Source: an uncultured Clostridia bacterium (GTDB lineage Bacteria; Bacillota; Clostridia; TANB77; CAG-508). From it: a stretch of 20,652 bases of DNA. A program made the position numbers and the translations under genes. Under the pieces are notes generated by a model. It had not been told where the DNA came from and searched no databases. It saw nothing but the letters and a program-made list of their open reading frames with translations. The stretch covers positions 1 through 20,652 of the forward strand of contig CAKPKQ010000021.1 in assembly GCA_934167305.1 (NCBI GenBank). Reading direction: 5' to 3'. Below, in pieces: positions 15,321 through 20,652 of the stretch. Every line of letters begins with the position of its first letter. Positions within the stretch are counted from its first letter, which is position 1.

Positions 15321-15884
15321 AAAAAGAGTTCAATTATTATTTTAATTATTGCTATTTTAGTTATTATAGCTGGTGTTGCAATTTATATGATAACTAATCA
15401 AAATTCTACTAATAACTCTTCTATTAATTTGAAGACTATGATTGATACAATTTATAAAAACTCAAATGTTGAATTGCCATCATTAGAAACTCAAAAAATT
15501 AGTTTGTCTGATAATAATGTTGTTTCTTCATATACATTTTTATCCAATAATGATAATGTTGAAGAATTAGTAGTGTCTGAACCTGTAATGAGTTCTCAAG
15601 CATACTCATTAGTTGCTATAAAACTAAAAAATAATGCAAATATCGAACAAGTTAAACAAGAAATTTATGACAATGTAGATATGAATAAATGGATTTGTGT
15701 ATCTGCTGAAAAGTTCTATATTACAAATCACAATAATGTAATATTCTATGTAATGTCATATGAAGATTGGGCAAAACCAGTTTATGATTCATTTAAAAAA
15801 TACGTAAATAACGAAGTTGGAAAAGAGTTAGAAAAATCAGGAAATTCTGATTATGAACTTCCACCTGAAATGAAAGTACAATAA
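15318..15884 (+). CDS. Small membrane-anchored extracytoplasmic protein, TTG start
   Basis: I do not recognise this 188-residue protein. It begins with two lysines and a strong membrane helix (about 4-28), followed by a short N/S/T-rich linker and an outside domain of about 150 residues with one cysteine and a proline-rich end. There is no lipobox. I chose TTG at 15318 because AGAAGGAGG ends 7 bases before it; a longer reading from 15267 begins immediately after the PrsW stop codon with no ribosome binding site. It is the third gene of the zinc-ribbon/PrsW set, and its expression is probably damped by the overlapping hairpin. It could be a substrate or regulator of the protease, but nothing in its sequence proves this. 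Confidence 0.75.
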   Translation: MKKSSIIILIIAILVIIAGVAIYMITNQNSTNNSSINLKTMIDTIYKNSNVELPSLETQKISLSDNNVVSSYTFLSNNDNVEELVVSEPVMSSQAYSLVAIKLKNNANIEQVKQEIYDNVDMNKWICVSAEKFYITNHNNVIFYVMSYEDWAKPVYDSFKKYVNNEVGKELEKSGNSDYELPPEMKVQ

Positions 15885-15886
15885 TC

Positions 15887-15973
15887 AAAAGTGTGCCATT
15901 GGGGACGGAGAATATTGGCACGTTAATAATTTTAAAACGTGCCAATATTCTCCGTCCCCAATGGCACACTTTT
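15887..15973. repeat. 38-bp perfect palindrome: two inverted REP-like units (BIME-like)
   Basis: Arms 15887-15924 and 15936-15973 are exact reverse complements over 38 bp, with an 11-nt AT loop. Each arm contains a unit of 29 nt (15891-15919 and its mirror 15941-15969) that is itself a small hairpin: GTGCCA...TGGCAC around TTGGGGACGGAGAATAT. T's follow on the plus strand, so it may also stop transcription before the acetylation genes. Confidence 0.9.
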
Positions 15974-15997
15974 TAACTTTCTGAAAGGATTATAGTT

Positions 15998-17389
15998 ATG
16001 GTTTTTACAAGTATTAGCTTTATATACTACTTTCTTCCCATAGTATTAGTGGTATATTTTATATTGCCTAATAAATTTAAAAATATGGTTCTTCTCCTTT
16101 CTTCTATATTATTTTATTTTTATGGAGAACCTAAATATATATTATTGATGATTATCGAAATTGCTATTGCCTATTTTTCTGCATTGTTAATTGACAAACA
16201 TAAAAATAAAGGCATCTTAGCTTTATCAATATTTATACATATTTTATTTTTGTGTATATTTAAATATCTAACTTTTATTATAGAAAATATAAACGGCATA
16301 TTTAATATTGATATTCCATTACTAAATTTAGTATTACCAATAGGAATATCATTTTACACATTTCAAATAATCAGTTATGAAGTTGATGTATTTAACAAAA
16401 AAGTATCTGCTCAAAAGAACTTTTTTAAATTTGCAACTTATGTATTTTTCTTTCCTCAACTTATAGCTGGTCCAATAGTAAGGTATAACTCTATTGCTAA
16501 TGAACTAGACAACAGAAAGCATACATTCGAAAACTTTGCTTATGGTGCTAATAGATTCACCATAGGACTTGCTAAAAAAGTAATAATAGCAAATAGCCTA
16601 GGTGAATTGTGTAATGTATTTTCTTCAATACCTGATAAAAGTATTTTATTTTATTGGATTTTTGCAATTAGTTATATGTTACAAATATATTTTGACTTTT
16701 CTGGCTATTCAGATATAGCAATAGGATTAGGAAGATTTTTCGGTTTTCATTTTCCAGAGAATTTTGATTACCCATACACTGCAAAAACTATAACTGAATT
16801 TTGGAGAAAATGGCATATGACTTTAAGTTCATGGTTTAGAGACTATGTATACATTCCTCTAGGTGGAAATAGACGTGGAGTAAAAATTCAAATAAGAAAC
16901 ATCTTAATTGTTTGGGCTTTAACTGGTCTATGGCATGGTGCAAGTTGGAATTTTGTTTTGTGGGGCTCATTATTTGGTGTTATACTAATTTTAGAAAAAT
17001 TTGTATTTAATAAACTTCTTGAAAAGTCACCAAATATTATAAAAAGAATTTATACTTTATTTATTGTTATGATTAGTTTTGTTATATTCCAGTCAACAGA
17101 TATGAGTCAAATTGGAGTAATAATTAAAGGATTATTTGGACTTAATAATGAAGCTTTAATAAATGCTACTACACTTTACTACTTAAAAGGTTATGCTGTA
17201 ATTATTATTTTAGGAATAATAGGCTCTACCCCATTATTACGTAATTTAGTAAATAAATTAAGTAGTAACTCAAAATGGAACAAAATTATAAATATTTTAC
17301 AACCTATTTACATGATTTTATTATTAGGTATTGTAACAATATTTTTAGTAGATAATTCATACAACCCATTTTTATATTTTAGGTTTTAG
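15998..17389 (+). CDS. MBOAT-family O-acyltransferase (AlgI/DltB-like)
   Basis: Membrane-bound O-acyltransferases of this branch move acetyl groups across the membrane for attachment to extracellular or wall polysaccharides. The 463-residue protein has about 11 membrane helices, opens V-F-T-S-I-S-F-I-Y-Y-F-L-P and carries the family blocks F-W-R-K-W-H-M-T-L-S-S-W-F-R-D-Y (His273), Y-I-P-L-G-G-N-R and L-W-H-G-A-S-W (His313, the expected catalytic histidine). Length and motifs are normal. GAAAGGA precedes the ATG. No promoter is visible between the 38-bp palindrome and the start, so transcription probably enters from upstream through the palindrome. The partner gene follows after 10 bases; the pair is the usual AlgI plus AlgJ/X-like module. 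The polymer acted on is unknown. Confidence 0.94.
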   Translation: MVFTSISFIYYFLPIVLVVYFILPNKFKNMVLLLSSILFYFYGEPKYILLMIIEIAIAYFSALLIDKHKNKGILALSIFIHILFLCIFKYLTFIIENINGIFNIDIPLLNLVLPIGISFYTFQIISYEVDVFNKKVSAQKNFFKFATYVFFFPQLIAGPIVRYNSIANELDNRKHTFENFAYGANRFTIGLAKKVIIANSLGELCNVFSSIPDKSILFYWIFAISYMLQIYFDFSGYSDIAIGLGRFFGFHFPENFDYPYTAKTITEFWRKWHMTLSSWFRDYVYIPLGGNRRGVKIQIRNILIVWALTGLWHGASWNFVLWGSLFGVILILEKFVFNKLLEKSPNIIKRIYTLFIVMISFVIFQSTDMSQIGVIIKGLFGLNNEALINATTLYYLKGYAVIIILGIIGSTPLLRNLVNKLSSNSKWNKIINILQPIYMILLLGIVTIFLVDNSYNPFLYFRF

Positions 17390-17399
17390 AAGGTGAAAT

Positions 17400-18479
17400 A
17401 TGAGTAATAAATTTAAAAATATAATTGTATCTGTTTTATTTTTAACAATATTACTATTAGTATTTGTTTTAAACATATTAAAACCAGATACCGAAATATC
17501 TATTGCTGAAAGACGTAAGCTCGAGCAGTTTCCAAGTTTTACATTTCACAATTTATTTAATGGTACATTTTTTAGTAAATTTGATACCTATGTAAATGAT
17601 CAATTTATTAGTAGAGATACTTTTAGAACTGTCAAAGCTAAACTAGACTTAACTTTTAAAGGAAACTATCACAACATTTATATTAAAAACGATTATTTAG
17701 TTGAGCAGACCTATCCTCTTTCAGAAACTTCGATAGCAAACTTAACAGGTAAAATAACAAATATAAAAAATAATTATTTAGCTAATAATAAAATATATTT
17801 TTCAATTGTTCCAGATAAAAATTATTTTGTAAATGATAATAATTTAAAAATGGATTATGATTTGCTTGAAAGTAGAATGAAAGAAAATCTAGATTTTGCC
17901 ACATATATAAATATATTCGACAAATTAGATTTAACTGACTATTATAAAACTGATAGCCATTGGAAACAAGAAAACATACAAAAGGTTGCTGATGAACTTT
18001 TAAAAGGAATGAATAATTATTCAAGTTCTAACTATAATATTGAGAATATTACAAAGTTTAAAGGTACTTATGCTTATCGAGTACCTGTAAATACTGACTT
18101 TGATGAAATAAATATAATGACTAATGACATATTAGAAAATGCTAGAGTATTTAATTATACAACTAATGCTTATACTAATGTGTATGATTTAAGTAAAAAA
18201 GATTCATTGGACAAATATGACATATATTTGTCTGGCTCTACTCCCCTTTTAACTATTAATAATGATAAAAATAATAATGGAAAAGAATTGATAATTTTTA
18301 GAGATTCTTATGGAAGTAGTTTAGCACCTTTGCTATTAAATTCTTATAGTAAAATAACTTTAGTAGATACTAGATACATATCACCTACAATATTAGGAAA
18401 TTATATTGATTTTAGTAATAAAGATGTGTTATTCATATACAGTATTTCAATAATAAATAATAGTTATTCTTTAAAATAA
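17400..18479 (+). CDS. DHHW / AlgJ-AlgX-like SGNH-type acetyltransferase-associated protein
   Basis: The 359-residue protein has an uncleaved membrane anchor (about 6-27) and an outside domain. The domain opens with the E-R-R-K-L-E-Q-F-P motif typical of this family and holds the D-x-H-W motif T-D-S-H-W (Asp185, His187) and R-D-S-Y-G-S-S (Ser303). Together these give the Ser-His-Asp set seen in AlgJ and AlgX. Such proteins take acetyl groups from the MBOAT partner and place them on a polysaccharide outside the membrane. The GGTGAAATATG context gives a weak ribosome binding site 10 bases after the MBOAT stop, so coupling is likely. Its last 66 bp occur again at 19717-19782, pointing to insertion of the following genes at its 3' end. 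Confidence 0.9.
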   Translation: MSNKFKNIIVSVLFLTILLLVFVLNILKPDTEISIAERRKLEQFPSFTFHNLFNGTFFSKFDTYVNDQFISRDTFRTVKAKLDLTFKGNYHNIYIKNDYLVEQTYPLSETSIANLTGKITNIKNNYLANNKIYFSIVPDKNYFVNDNNLKMDYDLLESRMKENLDFATYINIFDKLDLTDYYKTDSHWKQENIQKVADELLKGMNNYSSSNYNIENITKFKGTYAYRVPVNTDFDEINIMTNDILENARVFNYTTNAYTNVYDLSKKDSLDKYDIYLSGSTPLLTINNDKNNNGKELIIFRDSYGSSLAPLLLNSYSKITLVDTRYISPTILGNYIDFSNKDVLFIYSISIINNSYSLK

Positions 18480-18500
18480 GCAATATTGGGAGGTAAAATC

Positions 18501-19136
18501 ATGCCAAAGGAACAAAATGTAATAAATTATTATGTTATATGCAATAGACTAAAAAATGTTATTAGAACAGGTTGGAAAAACTGGAATGTTCAAAGAGAAA
18601 GAATTGAAAGTGTTGCAGAACATATATATGGAGTTCAAATGTTGGCTATTGCTATGAAATCGGAGTATCAATATGACGTTGATATTATGAAAGTTATATT
18701 TATGTTGGCCATTCATGAGCTTGGTGAAACCATTATTGGAGATTTAACACAATTTCAAATTTCTAACAATAAAAAAATAAATATAGAACATGAGGCTGTT
18801 CATAAAATTTTAAATGGGTTACTTGATGGAAATCAAATTGAAGAGATGTTTCTAGAATTTGATTCTCACAATACTAAGGAAGCACTGTTTGCATATCAAT
18901 GTGACAAGTTAGAATGTGATTTACAATGCAAATTGTATGACGAAGAAGGCTGTGTTGATTTAAATAAACAAGAAGGAAATGACATTATGAGCAATTCTCT
19001 CGTTCATGAATTACTTAGTAATGGGACTTCATGGTCAAAAATGTGGCTTCAATACGGACAATTAGTTTATCCATATGATGAAAATTTTAAGTCCGTATCA
19101 AACTATGCCATAGATAATAAGCTTATCAATAACTAA
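18501..19136 (+). CDS. HD-domain 5'-deoxynucleotidase-like protein (HDDC2/YfbR-like)
   Basis: HDDC2 and YfbR remove phosphate from deoxynucleoside 5'-monophosphates. The 211-residue protein shows the family opening R-T-G-W (about 22-25), E-S-V-A-E-H (His41), I-H-E-L-G-E (His72, Glu73), G-D (Asp81) and a late D-K-L-E-C-D. The second metal pair is H-E, where most members have H-D; the change keeps an acidic ligand. I chose ATG at 18501 with GGGAGG 6 bases upstream. It starts 22 bases after the DHHW stop codon, so it is likely read from the acetylation operon, and is closed by the terminator at 19146. Its job is unrelated to acetylation, which fits its being cargo of an insertion. Confidence 0.85.
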   Translation: MPKEQNVINYYVICNRLKNVIRTGWKNWNVQRERIESVAEHIYGVQMLAIAMKSEYQYDVDIMKVIFMLAIHELGETIIGDLTQFQISNNKKINIEHEAVHKILNGLLDGNQIEEMFLEFDSHNTKEALFAYQCDKLECDLQCKLYDEEGCVDLNKQEGNDIMSNSLVHELLSNGTSWSKMWLQYGQLVYPYDENFKSVSNYAIDNKLINN

Positions 19137-19144
19137 ACTATAAC

Positions 19145-19201
19145 AAAAAACTTACAAACCATATAGTCTGTAAGTTTTTTTGTGGAGCAATTACGGAATA
19201 G
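19145..19201 (+). terminator. Terminator after the HD gene, copy 1 of a repeated terminator plus TGGAGC element
   Basis: CTTACA (19151-19156) pairs with TGTAAG (19169-19174), flanked by A and T runs that extend the stem and give a seven-T tail. It lies 10 bases after the HD stop codon. Immediately after the T run comes TGGAGC, as in the second copy at 20538-20596. Confidence 0.8.
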
Positions 19202-19239
19202 GTATGCGAAAAAATATCTGCAAAGTAATGCATTTTCCT

Positions 19240-19479
19240 TTAAGTAATAATGATAGCGTTGAGCATAGCCCAATAGTCAATTTCAGCAGACCTTTCTTTA
19301 GAAATTTTATCAGCATCACGTTTGCTGACGATATCGACATCAAACATTCCCTTGAGGAATGCTATTTTTTCGCCAATACTTTTGAAGTTGTAGTTTTCCT
19401 TTATTACCTTGTCAGCCTCCGCAACATCCGGTGACAGTTCAATCAAAGTTTTAACAACTTTTCTAGTGCGTGCTTCCAT
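19240..19479 (-). CDS. Unrecognised 79-aa protein of atypical base composition
   Basis: I do not recognise this protein. It is soluble, charged and mostly helical: residues 1-35 contain R, K, E and D in helix-like spacing, and the C terminus is short and hydrophobic (M-L-N-A-I-I-I-T). It begins M-E-A-R-T-R-K with a strong AGGAGG 8 bases upstream of the ATG. By hand count the stretch 19261-19500 is about 38% G+C, against roughly 22% in neighbouring genes, which suggests recent transfer. It has its own promoter (19568-19596) and a leader of about 80 bases, and it runs opposite to the HD gene. It lies inside the possible inserted segment. An open frame on the opposite strand lacks a ribosome binding site and was left out. 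Confidence 0.7.
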   Translation of the reverse strand: MEARTRKVVKTLIELSPDVAEADKVIKENYNFKSIGEKIAFLKGMFDVDIVSKRDADKISKERSAEIDYWAMLNAIIIT

Positions 19480-19567
19480 TTGTTTACCTCCTAACAATTG
19501 TTTTACGAGATTTTACAACTTTGCTATTCTTATTATATTTCGCATAGCTACGAATAATAACGAAGCT

Positions 19568-19596
19568 ATTATACCATTATTTACATAATTTTTCAA
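19568..19596 (-). promoter_or_regulatory. Sigma-A promoter of the 79-aa gene
   Basis: On the minus strand there is TTGAAA (19591-19596), a 17-bp spacer and exact TATAAT (19568-19573). The predicted start near 19561 gives a leader of about 82 bases, which can fold through TTATTAT (minus strand, near 19550) with ATAATAA further down around the palindromic TAGCTA. Confidence 0.75.
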
Positions 19597-19641
19597 TGTT
19601 TCTAGCTACTTTTAGATATTATTTGATAAGATACTGATTAG

Positions 19642-19681
19642 TATTTGCCTTAATTATACTGGTTATAATTTTAAGCAAATA
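19642..19681. repeat. Imperfect AT-rich inverted repeat in the 19.5-19.9 kb gap
   Basis: TATTTGC-CTTAA-TTATA pairs with TATAA-TTTTAAG-CAAATA, with small bulges, around a short centre. Its role is unknown. The gap 19480-19892 holds this, the promoter at 19568-19596, the gene fragment at 19717-19782 and the terminator at 19811-19843; I see no gene in it. Confidence 0.45.
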
Positions 19682-19716
19682 GACAAAAAAAACATCTGTA
19701 ACTCGGCGGTTCAATT

Positions 19717-19782
19717 AGTAATAGAGATGTGTTGTTCGTATACAGTATTTCAATAATAAACAATAGTTACTCTTTAAAATAA
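19717..19782 (+). pseudogene. Detached copy of the DHHW gene's 3' end (attachment-site-like direct repeat)
   Basis: These 66 bp match 18414-18479, the last 21 codons and stop of the DHHW gene, at 61 of 66 positions. The five differences are all transitions: three silent (TTA/TTG, AAT/AAC, TAT/TAC) and two conservative (Lys/Arg, Ile/Val). Twenty-two bases around TACAGTATTTCA are identical. Similarity stops abruptly on the left near 19714 and at the stop codon on the right. It reads S-N-R-D-V-L-F-V-Y-S-I-S and ends in S-Y-S-L-K like the intact gene. It is either the displaced original 3' end of the gene after an insertion, or the last piece of a lost paralogue. Confidence 0.85.
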
Positions 19783-19810
19783 TATAAATTTAATTATCTT
19801 ATGAAACTTC

Positions 19811-19843
19811 AATAGCCTAGAGTTTTAATTCTAGGCTATTTTT
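19811..19843 (+). terminator. Rho-independent terminator behind the detached DHHW 3' end
   Basis: An 11-bp perfect stem (19811-19821 with 19830-19840) and an 8-nt loop lead into a run of five T on the plus strand. It lies 28 bases after the stop codon of the detached 3' end and fits the original end of the acetylation operon. On the minus strand there is no T run. Confidence 0.85.
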
Positions 19844-19892
19844 AAAGTATGTTCCAACATATTTAAATACATAAATAATTTTCTGGCTATTA

Positions 19893-20402
19893 TTATATAT
19901 AATTATTTAATACTTGAGTTTCCACATTTACATCAACTCTGGTCAACTTTCCATTTATTTTTATATACCAATAGATAGAATCCCAACTTATAGAATTACT
20001 ACTATTATTTTCTATAATTACTTTTAATTCCTCTTCAATTTTTTCTAAGTCAGACTGAGAAAGTGTTTTTATATATTTAACTGTAGCAGGGTCACTTATA
20101 CCTGTTATCTTGTTTATATATGAACTACTTAGATATGTATATATCTCTCCATCTTTATTTATAATATAGTGTAACGGCTGTTTACCTAAATATGATTTTT
20201 TATTTAAACCACTTCCTTCTGACTCTAGAGCAATATCTAAATCCATTGAGACATCTTTCCATATATCTATATACGCACTATCTCTTATTGAATCATTTAT
20301 TTTATTTCTTATAAAATATATACTATAATATATACCAAATATAATTGCAATTATTAATATAATAATAGCACAAATTATAATTATTTTTTTGTTTCTTTTC
20401 AT
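19893..20402 (-). CDS. Uncharacterised membrane-anchored extracytoplasmic protein
   Basis: The 169-residue protein starts with M-K-R-N-K-K and a long Ile-rich membrane helix (about 7-30), followed by an outside domain with no cysteines beyond the helix. It contains a run of short mixed segments (I-N-K-D-G-E-I-Y-T-Y) and a helical stretch (S-D-L-E-K-I-E-E-E-L). No family is recognised. AAGGAG stands 9 bases before the ATG, and a promoter lies at 20433-20461. It has the same overall build as the proteins at 3035-3916 and 15318-15884 (short basic start, Ile-rich anchor, outside domain) but no clear sequence match to them. No terminator with a T run is seen on its strand before the detached DHHW fragment. 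Confidence 0.75.
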   Translation of the reverse strand: MKRNKKIIIICAIIILIIAIIFGIYYSIYFIRNKINDSIRDSAYIDIWKDVSMDLDIALESEGSGLNKKSYLGKQPLHYIINKDGEIYTYLSSSYINKITGISDPATVKYIKTLSQSDLEKIEEELKVIIENNSSNSISWDSIYWYIKINGKLTRVDVNVETQVLNNYI

Positions 20403-20432
20403 ATAAATTTACTCCTTATAGCTTTTGTTTAT

Positions 20433-20461
20433 AATATACTATAAATGTTAAAGTTCTTCAA
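20433..20461 (-). promoter_or_regulatory. Probable promoter of the 19893-20402 gene
   Basis: On the minus strand there is TTGAAG (20456-20461), a 17-bp spacer and TATATT (20433-20438), each one or two bases from consensus. Confidence 0.55.
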
Positions 20462-20537
20462 TTTACTTATTACAAATGGAATAATATCATTATAACTGTT
20501 GTTTCAATTTTATACTAGCATGTGCGGAAATTATTTA

Positions 20538-20596
20538 AAAAAAGCTCACAAACTTTAACTAGTCTATGAGCTTTTTTATGGAGCCCTTATGGTTCT
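20538..20596. terminator. Terminator-like hairpin, copy 2 of the terminator plus TGGAGC element
   Basis: AAAAAAGCTCA (20538-20548) pairs with TGAGCTTTTTT (20567-20577). T runs on both strands could end transcription either way, yet no plus-strand gene lies upstream. TGGAGC follows at 20579. The last 60 bases of the window show no open frame longer than about 18 codons. Confidence 0.65.
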
Positions 20597-20652
20597 GGTA
20601 AAACAACCATTAAAAGCAACAATTTATAGGTAGTAATAACTACTAACTAAAA

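Noticed and set aside
19180..19434. 84-codon plus-strand open frame starting TTG-TGG-AGC after the HD-gene terminator
   Set aside because: It has no ribosome binding site, starts inside the terminator T run and is antisense to the better supported 79-aa gene. Its first eight codons are mentioned only as part of the repeated terminator flank.
20579..20625. Walker-A-like G-S-G-K-T-T read on the plus strand near the right edge
   Set aside because: The frame is only about 18 codons between stops and has no start site; the match is too short to claim an ATPase fragment.
20579..20652. Possible minus-strand tRNA ending in GGGCTCCA before a terminator
   Set aside because: The T arm does not have a 7-nt loop, no matching acceptor 5' strand is visible, and no D or anticodon arm can be drawn in the remaining bases.
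1..20652. CRISPR arrays, phage structural genes, toxin-antitoxin pairs, transposase genes
   Set aside because: No regularly spaced repeats, no capsid, tail or integrase-like proteins and no recognisable transposase were found on either strand.

Overview
This window is AT-rich Gram-positive chromosome, most likely from a clostridial Firmicute. The case rests on four things: very low G+C by eye, strong AGGAGG-type ribosome binding sites on nearly every gene, sigma-A promoters of the TTGnnn-17-TATAAT kind, and a type A RNase P RNA. Type A is the form clostridia carry; Bacillus-type relatives carry type B. No organism name can be read from the sequence.

Layout. Positions 1-1310 (+) hold the 3' end of an HD-domain hydrolase gene and an RluA-family pseudouridine synthase, closed by a two-way terminator. 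On the minus strand follow the RNase P RNA gene (about 1353-1704) and three unrecognised genes (1753-3916): one cytoplasmic, one helical, one membrane-anchored. A small conserved gene and asd (aspartate-semialdehyde dehydrogenase) run on the plus strand (4028-5395) and converge on a long minus-strand housekeeping block (5413-12684). Read in transcription order, that block is a Ca2+-type P-type ATPase, rpmF (ribosomal protein L32), a dCMP-deaminase-like gene, der (ribosome-assembly GTPase), plsY and gpsA (first steps of phospholipid synthesis) and dtd (D-aminoacyl-tRNA deacylase).

From about 12.7 kb the character changes to accessory material. A truncated response-regulator remnant carries a 27-bp tandem duplication over its start codon. 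It is followed on the plus strand by a three-gene set: a zinc-ribbon membrane protein with an outside domain, a PrsW-type intramembrane protease fused to two zinc ribbons, and a small membrane-anchored protein. The ribosome binding site of the third gene is locked inside a terminator-like hairpin. A 38-bp perfect palindrome then precedes a polysaccharide O-acetylation pair (an MBOAT acyltransferase and an AlgJ/AlgX-like DHHW protein), followed by an HDDC2/YfbR-like HD nucleotidase, an unrecognised 79-aa gene of clearly higher G+C, and an unrecognised membrane-anchored gene.

The most interesting structural signal is at 18414-19782. The last 66 bp of the DHHW gene, including its stop codon, occur again 1303 bp downstream (61 of 66 identical, all five differences transitions, mostly silent), 28 bp before a strong terminator. 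This is the pattern left when an element inserts into the 3' end of a gene and restores it. It would make the HD gene plus the 79-aa gene a small acquired cargo with no recombinase of its own. The second signal is a pair of REP-like palindromes (5881-5933 and 15887-15973) with unrelated stems but the same 29-nt layout around a GGGGACG core.
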